DNA of 64,000 bases. It comes from Vibrio panuliri. Lineage in GTDB: Bacteria; Pseudomonadota; Gammaproteobacteria; Enterobacterales; Vibrionaceae. The translations under genes and the position numbers were made by a program. Shown one piece after another: positions 1 to 9,075 of this stretch (position 1 is its first letter; every line of letters starts with the position of its first letter). The stretch lies in contig NZ_AP019654.1 in NCBI RefSeq assembly GCF_009938205.1, forward strand, positions 2,260,540-2,324,539, given 5' to 3'. The notes under the pieces were generated by a model. It was given only the letters and a program-made list of their open reading frames with translations, did not search any database and was not told the DNA's origin.

Positions 1-383
1 CCAACATCATCAGTCATGCCCGGTAAGCCCACTTCTACCACACCCGCAGGAAACTCACCTGCGTGCATAGGTTGGAAAGGTGCTCCCATAGTGATAAGAC
101 CTGATTTTACCGAGCCGAGAACACCGGTTTGACCTACGCCTTCCCCTGAGTACATAACTTGAACCGAGATGCGACCGTTTGACATTGCTTCAATATTCTC
201 AGCAAAGCCCTTATACACTTCACCATAGGCTGTGCCACGCGGGTAAAGGTTTACAAAGCGCCAGTTGTGCTCCGCGGCGAAAGCTTGAGAAACGGTTAAA
301 AAAGAGCTTGAGATAGCAATCGCGCAAGCCGCCACTTTTTTAGTTAAGCTTCTTTTGTTCAGTTTACTTAAGGTTTTAAACAT
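1..383 (-). CDS. TRAP transporter substrate-binding protein, DctP family (partial)
   Basis: The gene starts with ATG at 383 behind a clear AAGGAG ribosome site and runs off the left edge, so only about 127 N-terminal residues are visible. They show a Lys/Arg-rich N-region, a hydrophobic stretch and a signal cleavage context ending SQAFAAE, then mature sequence with WRFVNLYPRGTAYGEVY and an ENIEAMSNGRI segment, typical of periplasmic TRAP binding proteins for organic acids. Such proteins deliver carboxylates to a DctQM membrane pair, which would lie beyond the edge. It sits downstream of gabD on the same strand, but a terminator separates them, so it likely has its own promoter. The neighbouring glutarate genes suggest a dicarboxylate ligand; that is inference. 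Confidence 0.85.
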   Translation of the reverse strand, partial: MFKTLSKLNKRSLTKKVAACAIAISSSFLTVSQAFAAEHNWRFVNLYPRGTAYGEVYKGFAENIEAMSNGRISVQVMYSGEGVGQTGVLGSVKSGLITMGAPFQPMHAGEFPAGVVEVGLPGMTDDV

Positions 384-587
384 CGACTTTCTCCTTGATT
401 ATTCTGTTTGCTCTGGCTCGGCCAGTAACAGCTTGTCGTGACCTATTAATCCTTAGTTGTCACTGTGTTACTTATAATTACATTCTGTTTACATTCTTTA
501 AATTCATATTTCTCCACCTAAAGTTTTATCACCATCAAACCATTGCGTGAGTTCCCGTAACCTCTGGCTTAGTGCTGTAGTACAGAT

Positions 588-616
588 AAAAAAAAGCAGC
601 ACTTTAAGTGCTGCCA
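588..616 (-). terminator. Rho-independent terminator after gabD
   Basis: Read on the minus strand, a GCAGCACTT/AAGTGCTGC stem is followed by a run of about eight T. It lies 80 bases past the gabD stop. The rest of the stretch to the TRAP gene (384-587) is AT-rich and presumably carries that gene's promoter; no operator was recognised. Confidence 0.8.
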
Positions 617-696
617 AAACATTTTGCCCCAATGTCTGGAAGGGGACTATTTAGGGAAAACATGTCAAAACTAAGAAAGGGAAATCTGTTAATCCA

Positions 697-2136
697 TCAA
701 ATACCGTGACACAAATATTTGATCTCTAGGTAGTCATCAATGCCGTATTTCGAACCTTCTCGGCCACTGCCCGACTCTTTCACGCCACCAAACGGAGCCA
801 CTTCGGTTGAAATAATGCCCTCATTAATGCCAAGAATGCCGTATTCAAGCGCCTCACTCATACGCCAAACGCGCGCATGATCTTGAGTATAGAAGTATGC
901 CGCTAAGCCATAAGGGGTATCGTTAGCTCGGCGTACCACATCTTTTTCATCATTGAAGCGGAAAATAGTCGAGACCGGACCAAACAACTCTTGATGAGCT
1001 ATCTCCATCTCTTCTGTCACATCCGTTAAGATGGTCGGTTGATAAAATTGCTCGCCAAACTCATGCCCCGCCCCACCAAGCGTTAGCGTCGCACCTTGTT
1101 CAATCGCTCTTTGCACCAAAGCGGCCACTTTTTCGTGCGCTTTGCGGTTAATTAAAGGACCAATTTCTGTCCCTTCCACCAAACCGTCGCCAACCACTAG
1201 CGCTTTGACCGCATGGGTGTATTTAGCGAGAAACTCATCATAAACCGCATCATGGATATACAAACGGTTGGTACAAACACAAGTTTGACCAGCATTACGA
1301 TATTTGGAGATCACCGCACCCAATACTGCCTTATCAATATCGGCATCATCAAACACGATAAATGGCGCGTTACCGCCCAACTCAAGCGAAACTTTTTTCA
1401 CTGTATCTGCTGCTTGACGCAGAATCAGTTTCCCGACAGGCGTTGAACCTGTGAATGAGACTTTGCGCACCAAAGGGTGGCGACACAGCACATCCCCCAC
1501 TACCGCAGGTCGAGACGTGGTAACAACATTGACCACACCTTTGGGAATACCCGCTTGTTGCGCAAGTTTCACCATTGCCAGCGCGCATAACGGAGTATCT
1601 TCACCGGGCTTAATCACCACAGTACAACCTGCTGCGAGCGCAGGGCCAACCTTGCGAGTGATCATCGCGACAGGAAAGTTCCATGGCGTGATCGCGGCAA
1701 CAACGCCGATTGGCTGCTTAATGGTCATATAACGGTTATTAGGATTTGCCGCCGGAATAACGTCGCCATAAATACGCTTTGCTTCTTCGGCAAACCATTC
1801 AATAAACGACGCACCGTAAAGCACCTCGCCATAGGCTTCTTTATAGGGTTTTCCTTGCTCTGTGGTCAGCAACTTAGCTAACGTATCGGCATTTTCTACA
1901 ATTAAGTCAAACCACTTTCTCAACAACCCCGCGCGATATTTCGCCGTCGTTGAGCGCCACTCTTGAAATGCAGTGTGAGCCGCACTCACTGCTGCTTCTG
2001 ACTCTTCTTTGCCCATATCAGGCACAGTGGTAATAAGCTCACCAGTGGATGGGTTCACAACATCAACTTGCTTGCCATCTTGGGCTTCAACCCACTCCCC
2101 ATTGATAAAACCACGGGATAAGACCAAATCTGCCAT
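697..2136 (-). CDS. gabD: NAD(P)-dependent succinate-semialdehyde dehydrogenase
   Basis: This aldehyde dehydrogenase oxidises succinate semialdehyde (or glutarate semialdehyde) to the acid. With the chosen ATG at 2136 the protein has 479 residues, close to the 482 of E. coli GabD. Visible motifs are PWNFP (about 151-155), the LELGGN stretch with the general-base Glu near 252, and NAGQTCVCTNR with the catalytic Cys near 286. The next ATG upstream (2145) has its AGGA site too close, so 2136 is preferred; still longer starts have no ribosome site. It is divergent from a LysR gene and close to glutarate hydroxylase and L-2-hydroxyglutarate oxidase, the same grouping as csiD-lhgO-gabD in enterobacteria, though split into separate transcripts. 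No gabT aminotransferase is seen in the window. Confidence 0.92.
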   Translation of the reverse strand: MADLVLSRGFINGEWVEAQDGKQVDVVNPSTGELITTVPDMGKEESEAAVSAAHTAFQEWRSTTAKYRAGLLRKWFDLIVENADTLAKLLTTEQGKPYKEAYGEVLYGASFIEWFAEEAKRIYGDVIPAANPNNRYMTIKQPIGVVAAITPWNFPVAMITRKVGPALAAGCTVVIKPGEDTPLCALAMVKLAQQAGIPKGVVNVVTTSRPAVVGDVLCRHPLVRKVSFTGSTPVGKLILRQAADTVKKVSLELGGNAPFIVFDDADIDKAVLGAVISKYRNAGQTCVCTNRLYIHDAVYDEFLAKYTHAVKALVVGDGLVEGTEIGPLINRKAHEKVAALVQRAIEQGATLTLGGAGHEFGEQFYQPTILTDVTEEMEIAHQELFGPVSTIFRFNDEKDVVRRANDTPYGLAAYFYTQDHARVWRMSEALEYGILGINEGIISTEVAPFGGVKESGSGREGSKYGIDDYLEIKYLCHGI

Positions 2137-2240
2137 TAATTCCATTCCTACTGTTATAACTATTAACAATGTCAAAGATTTAAAAAAACGAATCGCGCAT
2201 AATTACGCCAGAACGTAACAAAATTATAACAAGCGATTAG

Positions 2241-2256
2241 GGAACATAAATGTTCC
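2241..2256. promoter_or_regulatory. 16-bp palindromic operator candidate between gabD and LysR gene
   Basis: GGAACATAAATGTTCC has perfect 7-base arms around AA and lies 33 bases before the LysR start and about 105 bases upstream of gabD. Its place in a divergent promoter region fits autoregulation by the LysR protein, but no known consensus was matched. Confidence 0.5.
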
Positions 2257-2289
2257 TCGATAAACATAAAGTTTTACGGATCTAAAACA

Positions 2290-3222
2290 ATGACTAAAAA
2301 TCCTGTGCCCATCGGTCACATTGGTGACTATGAAATCAAACAATTGAAAATTTTTAAAGTGGTAGCTGACTGTGGAGGCTTTTCTGCAGCAGAAACAGAG
2401 CTAAACGTCAGTCGTTCGACCATCAGTATTCATATTTCTAACCTTGAATCGCGCTTAAACCTTATCTTGTGTCGCCGGGGACGCTCAGGATTTGCACTCA
2501 CTGAAGAAGGCACAGTGGTGTATGAAGCGACGGTCAAACTACTCGGAGAGCTTGATGATTTTCGAAATACAATTAACCATTTAGATATTCAACCTTCCGG
2601 CAGTTTAACGGTTCTATTTAGCGACAACATTAGCTTAGATACTCGGGCAAAAATGCCCGAAGTCATTCGTAAGTTCGCCAAAATAGCCAAAGAAGTGTAC
2701 CTTACGGCCGAAGTCGCCCGCATGACTGAAATTGAGCGTAAAGTGCTGCAAGAAGAAGCCGATATTGGCTTTATCCCCTTTCATCGCGAATTAGATGGCT
2801 TGGAGTATGAGCATATCTATACCGACATCTGTTATCTGTACGCCAGTAAAGATAACCCTTTGGCTAAGCTCGATAAAAATGAGCTCTCTGATGAGGTGAT
2901 CAATGGATTTCCCGTCGCTTATGCGGGAATTAAAACGCAAGAGCGGCTCAATTCACACTTGGCGAAAATGAACTTGAAGGCCACCGCCTATAACTACGAA
3001 TCACGGATGGCATTGGTGCTTTCTTCTAGGTTCATTGGTTACCTGCCGGAAAACTACGCCAAGCCGTACGTTGATTCGGGGCAGTTAGTACCTATCGCCC
3101 CAAAGGAGCGCTACTACTATCTTGAGATCATGGCAATCACCAAGAAAACCAACTCAATCAACAAGGTTCGCTCACTATTTGTTAAAACCATGCGTGATTT
3201 CTATCGAGAGTTACATGAGTAA
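2290..3222 (+). CDS. LysR-family transcriptional regulator, divergent from gabD
   Basis: The 310-residue protein has a winged helix-turn-helix at about 15-75, with the LysR pattern GGFSAAETELNVSRSTISIH followed by LESRLNLILCRR. A periplasmic-binding-protein-like effector domain follows from about 105. The start ATG at 2290 comes shortly after the palindrome at 2241-2256. It is transcribed away from gabD and towards lhgO, with a terminator between it and lhgO, so it probably controls gabD and perhaps the glutarate genes. The effector cannot be read from the sequence; glutarate, 2-hydroxyglutarate or a semialdehyde would fit the context. Confidence 0.88.
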   Translation: MTKNPVPIGHIGDYEIKQLKIFKVVADCGGFSAAETELNVSRSTISIHISNLESRLNLILCRRGRSGFALTEEGTVVYEATVKLLGELDDFRNTINHLDIQPSGSLTVLFSDNISLDTRAKMPEVIRKFAKIAKEVYLTAEVARMTEIERKVLQEEADIGFIPFHRELDGLEYEHIYTDICYLYASKDNPLAKLDKNELSDEVINGFPVAYAGIKTQERLNSHLAKMNLKATAYNYESRMALVLSSRFIGYLPENYAKPYVDSGQLVPIAPKERYYYLEIMAITKKTNSINKVRSLFVKTMRDFYRELHE

Positions 3223-3230
3223 CCATTAAG

Positions 3231-3263
3231 CGAAAAAAACCTGAAGCTTTGATGCTTCAGGTT
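3231..3263. terminator. Bidirectional terminator between LysR gene and lhgO
   Basis: A 10-base stem AACCTGAAGC/GCTTCAGGTT lies between convergent genes. On the minus strand it is followed by seven T, making a strong terminator for lhgO; on the plus strand the T run is short. Confidence 0.8.
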
Positions 3264-3282
3264 TAATGGGGACACAGTCAGT

Positions 3283-4533
3283 TTAAGCCACTTGCGCAGA
3301 AGAGGTTTGCGGATGTTCAATGCCTTGTTTTTGCATAATTTTATCGCAAATATAACCGCCAATTGGAATCGCTGAGGTTGCCGCTGGCGATGGGGCATTG
3401 CACACATGCAAACTGCGCGCGCTTTCTGCGAAAAGGAAATCGTGAACCAAAGTCCCGTCGCTCAATACCGCTTGGGCACGAATACCTGCCGGATACGGCT
3501 CTAGGTCCTCAACTTTGATTTTCGGGCAATACTTATTAACCAACTTGAGGTAGCCAGGCTTCCACCAAGAGTTTTTGGTTTCTATCAAACCAGTTTTTAG
3601 ATGCTTAGCGGATACCTTCCAAAAGCCGGCAAAACTAAACATCTCCATCACATCACGCAAGCTGAAATTGATCTTTCCATAGCCCTCTCGTTTCCAACCT
3701 TGCACAGCGTTGGGACCCACCGTCACTGAGCCATCAATCATTCGCGTTAGGTGCACGCCTAGAAATGGTAAATCAGGATCTGGGATGGGATAAATTAAGT
3801 GGTTAACAATGTCATTGTATTTGGCGGGTAAACGATAGTATTCACCGCGATATGGGATGATTTGAAAGTCGGTTTCAATGCCCATCAAGCGCGTCATACG
3901 ATCTGCCATTAAACCGGAACAGACCACGATAAACTGGCTATAAAACGTTTTAGCAACCCCTTGAGACAAGGTCGAGATAACCACTTTGTCCGGTTGCTCG
4001 CTCAAGCCTGTCACTTCCGTTTCTAGTGATATCACACCACCTGCATTGACAAACTCTTGCGCCATTTTTTCCGTCACTTGGCGATAATTAACGATACTGG
4101 TGGTCGAAACAAAAATGGCCCCCAAACCGACGATATTCGGTTCACGCGCTTTAAGCTGTTGCTGATCCAACAGCTCGACGTCTAAGCCATTTTGATGACA
4201 ACGCTCAAACAACGCCTGCATCCGCTCAACTTCAAGCTCTGAGGTGGCGACGAGTAACTTGCCGCAGTTTTCTACTGGAATATCATGCTTGGCGCAAAAG
4301 GCCGTGGTTGCCTCCACCCCAGCTTTACAAAATTCAGCTTTAAGACTGCCGGGCGCATAGTAAACACCCGCATGAATCACGCCACTATTATGGCCCGTTT
4401 GATGGCAAGAAAAGCCCGACTCTTTCTCTATCAATAAAATCGATTTCTCAGGAAAGCGGCTTTGCAGCTGCCATGCCGTTGAGACGCCGACAATGCCGCC
4501 ACCGACCACGACGTAATCATACATTTTGCTCAC
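3283..4533 (-). CDS. lhgO: L-2-hydroxyglutarate oxidase
   Basis: This FAD enzyme oxidises L-2-hydroxyglutarate to 2-oxoglutarate and passes electrons to the quinone pool at the membrane. The N-terminus holds the dinucleotide motif VVGGGIVGVSTAWQL, followed by ESGFSCHQTGHNSGVIHAG, highly typical of the YgaF/LhgO family, and the length of 416 residues fits. A GTG start at 4533 has AAGGAG seven bases upstream; the ATG at 4524 is an alternative. It lies 206 bases downstream of glaH on the same strand, matching the biochemical order glutarate to L-2-hydroxyglutarate to 2-oxoglutarate. The gap may hold its own promoter. Confidence 0.93.
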   Translation of the reverse strand: MSKMYDYVVVGGGIVGVSTAWQLQSRFPEKSILLIEKESGFSCHQTGHNSGVIHAGVYYAPGSLKAEFCKAGVEATTAFCAKHDIPVENCGKLLVATSELEVERMQALFERCHQNGLDVELLDQQQLKAREPNIVGLGAIFVSTTSIVNYRQVTEKMAQEFVNAGGVISLETEVTGLSEQPDKVVISTLSQGVAKTFYSQFIVVCSGLMADRMTRLMGIETDFQIIPYRGEYYRLPAKYNDIVNHLIYPIPDPDLPFLGVHLTRMIDGSVTVGPNAVQGWKREGYGKINFSLRDVMEMFSFAGFWKVSAKHLKTGLIETKNSWWKPGYLKLVNKYCPKIKVEDLEPYPAGIRAQAVLSDGTLVHDFLFAESARSLHVCNAPSPAATSAIPIGGYICDKIMQKQGIEHPQTSSAQVA

Positions 4534-4739
4534 TTTGGTACTCCTTCACTCTCTTTATTTTAGTTATAACCAAGAAACCTCGTGGAGATTATTACCACAC
4601 TATCGATGCAGGGATGAGAAGTCTCTTGGGTATCGCACAAAAACAATGATTCCATTTCGACAAATAAATCGAAGTTGCAGCTAACCCGGCTGCAACCTCA
4701 ATTTAAGGAGATAACGCTTTATTTAAACCGCATCAATGC

Positions 4740-5699
4740 TTAACGGGTAAAGTGACCACGCTGGCGCAATAGCTCACGCTTTAAGCCTTCATGGGCAACA
4801 AATTTGTCTCGACCGTGCAGCCAGCAGTGATTTTGCACCACCAGCATGCTACCGATACGCACACGTACATTGAAACAGTTGCTATCACTCTCTAGCGATT
4901 CACTCATTTGGTGAAGGTACAAACCTTGCTGCATATTTTGTGGCTGAGCAAATTGGTCGATAAACAGCATATGAGGTTTGCCATTTTTATCCTCTTCAAA
5001 GAATACCGGATGCTCAATGCTATAACCGACATTCTTACTTGGTGGCGCACTCCACACTATGTTTTGTTTCGCCATTGGATGATGGTAAAACTTTTCAAGA
5101 TCTTGCCAATCATCCACATGCAGTAGTAGTGAATCGCCCATCTGCATGTTTTTCTCATCCATTTTCATCATCAGTACAAAATCAGTACGCTCATCAACGT
5201 AAGTACCATCATTGTGTAGTTCCATACGGCGATGCGCTTGGCGTAAGTAGCTGTCGCTATTATCAGAATTTTTTACCGTAAAACGCGCATAATATTTGCC
5301 ATACATTGCATCAAAGTTTGGCAAACCAATAAGATGAGAAATCGCCGTAGACAGAATGACAAAGAAGTCACGCTGCGCGTCGCTATCTTCAAAAAACTCT
5401 GTCGCTTCTTCAGAAGGCTCAAGTAAGAAAGCCGCTCTTTCACGATCTTCCATCAACTCTACGAGAAATTTACCCAGTTGGTATTCGCATGCTTTATCCA
5501 ATGCATCAGCAACAGCAAAGCGAAGAAATGGCTTATATTCCAAAGATTGCAAACTGTAATTCTGGATAAGGTCGGCAAATGTATCTAAGGTTTCTTTGCT
5601 CAAAGTCACCACTTGTAGGCGAGCATTTTCTGGATGATCAGATACATTAAAGCCGCAACGTTCTTCAACGTTATGATTGAAAACCTTAGCAATATTCAT
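4740..5699 (-). CDS. glaH: Glutarate 2-hydroxylase (Fe(II)/2-oxoglutarate dioxygenase, CsiD)
   Basis: GlaH hydroxylates glutarate at C2, making L-2-hydroxyglutarate while turning 2-oxoglutarate into succinate. The 319 residues match the family along the whole length. The iron-binding HxD is seen as His162 and Asp164 in LHNDGTYVDE, and the distal His is in NHCWLHGRDKF (most likely His295). The C-terminal RELLRQRGHFTR supplies the arginines expected to hold 2-oxoglutarate. It heads the minus-strand pair glaH-lhgO and is divergent from a LysR gene that probably regulates it. In E. coli the same enzyme starts the csiD operon of lysine/glutarate catabolism; no CsiR-type GntR repressor is visible here. 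Confidence 0.93.
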   Translation of the reverse strand: MNIAKVFNHNVEERCGFNVSDHPENARLQVVTLSKETLDTFADLIQNYSLQSLEYKPFLRFAVADALDKACEYQLGKFLVELMEDRERAAFLLEPSEEATEFFEDSDAQRDFFVILSTAISHLIGLPNFDAMYGKYYARFTVKNSDNSDSYLRQAHRRMELHNDGTYVDERTDFVLMMKMDEKNMQMGDSLLLHVDDWQDLEKFYHHPMAKQNIVWSAPPSKNVGYSIEHPVFFEEDKNGKPHMLFIDQFAQPQNMQQGLYLHQMSESLESDSNCFNVRVRIGSMLVVQNHCWLHGRDKFVAHEGLKRELLRQRGHFTR

Positions 5700-5873
5700 G
5701 GATAAACTTCCTTATTTGGCTGAGCAGGCAACCTGCATTTCACGTTATTTATTGTCATCGCGGTTGAGTTAAACGCTCACCGCCTTAGTTAACAAAACTA
5801 TAACTTCCGCAAGCCTATATTAACAATATATGGTATATATACTTTCCATACATAAAATAGATTGGGCAGCAAA

Positions 5874-6767
5874 ATGGACTTTAAACGGCTTCAATATTTT
5901 CATCAGCTTGCACAAACCGGAAACTTCACTAAAGCCGCCGATCAATTAGGGATTGCGCAATCAGCCTTAAGTACGAGTATCAAGAAACTCGAGCAACAGA
6001 CCGGACTCAAGCTGATCAATCGTACTGAGCGCCAAATGAGCTTAACCGCAGAAGGGCAAGTACTGCTTCGCCATGCCAAAATCATTCTCGAAGATGTCGA
6101 ACAAGCAGAAAAAGAGTTGCAAGAGTTAAAAGGATTAACCAGTGGTGTCGTCAGTTTTGGCGCATCGGCAATGCTCGCCTCTTATTTCCTACCTGACGCC
6201 CTTGAGCAGTTCAAAAAAGCCTATCCCGGCATACAAATTAAGATTCAAGAGGCGGGGACAGCCACTCTTGAGCAAATGCTGATTAATGGAGAATTAGATT
6301 TAGCGTTGATCCGCGGAGATCGAGAACATGAACAAATAAGACGAATCTTCTTGGCCCAAGACCATATTTCAGCATGTGTCCCAAGTCATCATCCCTTTGC
6401 TAACCAACAAAGTGTTACCCTTGAAGAGTTCTGTCAACAACCGTTGGTGTTGTTTAAAAACGGCTATTTTCTGCGAGAGGCGGTAAATCGCTATTGCCAA
6501 AGCCACAAGGTAAAACCCGATATCCACTTTGAAACCAACTTACCTGAATTATTAAAAAGCATGGTCAAAAGAGAAATTGGTATCGGCACTTGTTTACCCG
6601 TCTTGGTCGCCAATGAGCCACAATTGAAAGCGATACCGTTTGATCCGCCCATCCCTTTGAAGTTAGGCATTGGGTGGAAATCCAGTCATTATCTATCGTC
6701 CGCAGCCAAGGCGTTTATTCACTTTTTACAGCAAACCATCAACGTTGATAAAGTGAATCCAACGTAA
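5874..6767 (+). CDS. LysR-family transcriptional regulator, divergent from glaH
   Basis: A 297-residue LysR protein starting at MDFKRLQYF, with the helix-turn-helix at about 3-62 (GNFTKAADQLGIAQSALSTS) and a substrate-binding domain from about 90 to 290. The upstream TTG at 5862 adds only four residues and is less likely. It is divergent from glaH across a 174-base AT-rich region, the usual arrangement for a LysR regulator and its target. It would be the first candidate for controlling glutarate catabolism in place of the enterobacterial CsiR repressor; this is inference from position. Confidence 0.88.
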   Translation: MDFKRLQYFHQLAQTGNFTKAADQLGIAQSALSTSIKKLEQQTGLKLINRTERQMSLTAEGQVLLRHAKIILEDVEQAEKELQELKGLTSGVVSFGASAMLASYFLPDALEQFKKAYPGIQIKIQEAGTATLEQMLINGELDLALIRGDREHEQIRRIFLAQDHISACVPSHHPFANQQSVTLEEFCQQPLVLFKNGYFLREAVNRYCQSHKVKPDIHFETNLPELLKSMVKREIGIGTCLPVLVANEPQLKAIPFDPPIPLKLGIGWKSSHYLSSAAKAFIHFLQQTINVDKVNPT

Positions 6768-7093
6768 CTAGAAACCCTATTTTTAACTCAATAATTAAAT
6801 TACTTAACGTACTAGAACATTGCGTTAAAAATAAACAACCCAGATATGATTCATATTCTCTTTTAATTTAATCAAAACACTATTCAGCAATAGTATTTAT
6901 ATATTTTCAATTATAATAAAGCTGTAATTAATCAAGATATTATCCATTCAATCATAGAAAATACCTCATGATATTAAATTAAATTCATACCAAGAGAATC
7001 GAGAGATAGCCACATAGAAAGCCAGACTCTCTTTTTAGTCGCCTTGAACCACCAGAAAGAAAAAATTAACTATAACTAATTGATTTTAAACAA
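6768..7093. other. AT-rich intergenic region before the sugar operon
   Basis: More than 300 bases of strongly AT-rich DNA lie between the LysR stop and the sugar operon. No open frame with a ribosome site, no tRNA and no clear terminator hairpin was found. It presumably holds the operon promoter; the palindrome just after it is listed separately. Confidence 0.5.
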
Positions 7094-7108
7094 TGTTAGT
7101 CGCTAACA
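7094..7108. promoter_or_regulatory. LacI-type operator candidate upstream of the sugar operon
   Basis: TGTTAGTCGCTAACA has perfect 6-base arms around TCG, 90 bases before the first gene. The arms resemble operators of LacI/GalR-family repressors, and the operon ends in a LacI-family gene. The odd 3-base centre is unusual, since most LacI-family sites are even with a central CG. Confidence 0.55.
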
Positions 7109-7197
7109 GTTTTTTTCGTGACTGCCTGATAAGTATCTAAACTCTATTTATTAGATATTAACTCCAACAACAAACCACTCATCATTTGGAGTTAAAC

Positions 7198-8049
7198 ATG
7201 GCTTTAGTCACTATGAAATCTTTGCTTGAAAAAGCAAAACAAGGACATTATGCGGTTGGTGCATTTAATGCCTGCAATTTAGAAAATGCGATTTGTGTAT
7301 TTGAATCCGCTCGTCAAACTCAATCTCCAGTTATTATTCAACTTCATGGTTCAGAAGTAATTTATAGTAAAGGTCAACCTTTGATTGACGCTATTATTTC
7401 TCTCGGCGATCAATACCGCGAAATTGATTATGCGATTCATTTGGATCATGGTGAATCTTTTGCAGAAGCGACCAAATGCGTGCGTTTAGGTTTCTCTTCT
7501 GTGATGTATGACGGCTCATCACTGCCTTTCGAAGAAAACGTGGCTATCACTAAGCAAGTAGTCGAAATGGCACATGCGGTTGGCGTCACCGTTGAAGGTG
7601 AACTCGGCGCCATTGGTAATACCGAATTTGGCGAGAGCAACGGCCCTGCAACACTCACCGACCCGGCTGAAGCAAAAGAGTTCTGTGAGCGAACTGGGAT
7701 TGATTGCCTAGCCGCTTCTTTTGGTACTGCGCATGGCCTCTACAAGTCCGATCCTAAGCTGGATTTTGACCGTGTTGCTGCCCTATCAGAACTAACGGGC
7801 CTACCGATTGTAATGCACGGCGGTACTGGCGTACCTGAAGCTGACATCAAGAAAGCAATCTCTTTGGGTGTTGCCAAAATCAACTTCTCTACCATCTTAC
7901 GTAAGTCATTCCTTGACGATATGAAAGAGTACCTCAACCAGAATCCTGATGACCTAATGGTAATGGATATCTTCAATGCGGGTAACAAAGGCATGATTAA
8001 AGCCATCGTCAACGCCATCAATATGTGTGGCTCAAACAACAAGATGTAG
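7198..8049 (+). CDS. Class II ketose-(bis)phosphate aldolase
   Basis: A zinc-dependent aldolase of the GatY/KbaY/Fba-II family, expected to split a ketose phosphate into dihydroxyacetone phosphate and an aldehyde. Starting at ATG 7198 (GGAG seven bases upstream) it has 283 residues. Key positions align with GatY: general acid Asp83 and zinc ligands His84 (HLDHGES), His179 (GTAHGLYK) and His207 (MHGGTG), with Glu135 in VEGELG. Where GatY has a second His after the ligand this protein has Gly, and KINFST stands for KVNVAT, so the substrate may differ from tagatose or fructose bisphosphate. It leads a six-gene sugar cluster. The TTG at 7186 is part of the ribosome-site region, not the start. Confidence 0.88.
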   Translation: MALVTMKSLLEKAKQGHYAVGAFNACNLENAICVFESARQTQSPVIIQLHGSEVIYSKGQPLIDAIISLGDQYREIDYAIHLDHGESFAEATKCVRLGFSSVMYDGSSLPFEENVAITKQVVEMAHAVGVTVEGELGAIGNTEFGESNGPATLTDPAEAKEFCERTGIDCLAASFGTAHGLYKSDPKLDFDRVAALSELTGLPIVMHGGTGVPEADIKKAISLGVAKINFSTILRKSFLDDMKEYLNQNPDDLMVMDIFNAGNKGMIKAIVNAINMCGSNNKM

Positions 8050-8055
8050 GGATGC

Positions 8056-9075
8056 ATGATGACCAGTTTTGATTTTGATCGTTTGACTCGTAAGGAGCTC
8101 ATGAAGCGCATTGGTGACATTAGCCAAGTCGCTGGTGTTACCCAAAGCACTATCCATGATGGTGAAGGGTACGGAGTCAGGATCTGTGATGTGAAAACCG
8201 CAAGCGGGCTGAGATTTACTGTCTTACCAGACCGCTGCATGGATATCTTTGATATGAGCTACAAAGGTATACCTCTTTCACCCATATCCAAAACTGGTCT
8301 TAAAAACCCTGAGTCCTATAACTCGCAAGGCTTTAACTGGCTACGCCAATTTTATTGCGGTTTATTAACGACCTGTGGTCTCGACCATGTTGGGCCACCA
8401 ACATCAGAGCGAGGTTTGCATGGCTTTGCCTCAAACACGCGCGCAAAAGATGTTTCGGTTGAACAAACTTGGCAAGGTGAAGTATTCACCATGCGTATCT
8501 CTGGCACCATTAAGCAAGCAACGATGTTTGGCGAAAATATCGAACTACGACGAACCATTTCGCTTAACCATCTCGCCGATTGGGTAGAGATCGAAGACCA
8601 GGTTACAAATCTCGCTTTCCAACCTCAAAAAATAGAGCTGTTGTATCACGTGAATTTTGGTTTTCCGTTACTCGATACTTGCAGTGAAATGATTCTGCCA
8701 ACGACCAGTGTGGTGCCTAGGGATTGCATCGCACAGCAGAATCTAAAGTCTTCTGAACAAGTATCTCCCCCGCAATGCGGATACCAAGAGCAAGTGTATT
8801 TTCACCAAGCTAACGAGAGTGCCACGGTCGAACTTGGCATCTCCAATCCGGAGCTAGGGCTGAAGTTCAGTTATCAATACGAGAACCAAAGCCTTCCTTG
8901 TATCACGCAATGGAATCAGTTTGGTGCTGGCGACTATGTTTTGGGGTTGGAAAGCGGCACCGCATACCCTGCGAGCGAAGCAGATCCTACGCCTGCTTAT
9001 TCAAGACTTGTTTTAGCGCCATTCGAAACAAAAACCATCAAACTCAAGTTTAAGGTTGAGGAACTACCATGCTAA
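8056..9075 (+). CDS. DUF4432 family protein (aldose-1-epimerase-like)
   Basis: The 339-residue protein resembles the DUF4432 branch of the galactose-mutarotase fold, seen as beta-rich sequence with FTVLPDRCMDIFDMSYKG near 55-75, CGLLTTCGLDHVG near 105, ERGLHGFASN near 122 and LYHVNFGFPLL near 200. Mutarotases interconvert alpha and beta sugar anomers; members of this family sit in many sugar-catabolic operons, but few have been tested. It follows the aldolase by six bases with AGGGAT upstream and overlaps the isomerase gene by seven bases, so they are co-translated. The job here is probably to supply the right anomer to the isomerase or kinase. Confidence 0.8.
   Translation: MMTSFDFDRLTRKELMKRIGDISQVAGVTQSTIHDGEGYGVRICDVKTASGLRFTVLPDRCMDIFDMSYKGIPLSPISKTGLKNPESYNSQGFNWLRQFYCGLLTTCGLDHVGPPTSERGLHGFASNTRAKDVSVEQTWQGEVFTMRISGTIKQATMFGENIELRRTISLNHLADWVEIEDQVTNLAFQPQKIELLYHVNFGFPLLDTCSEMILPTTSVVPRDCIAQQNLKSSEQVSPPQCGYQEQVYFHQANESATVELGISNPELGLKFSYQYENQSLPCITQWNQFGAGDYVLGLESGTAYPASEADPTPAYSRLVLAPFETKTIKLKFKVEELPC

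Noticed and set aside
5816..5830. Palindrome TATATTAACAATATA between glaH and its LysR gene
   Set aside because: It could be a LysR site, but it lies in very AT-rich DNA where such symmetry is expected by chance.
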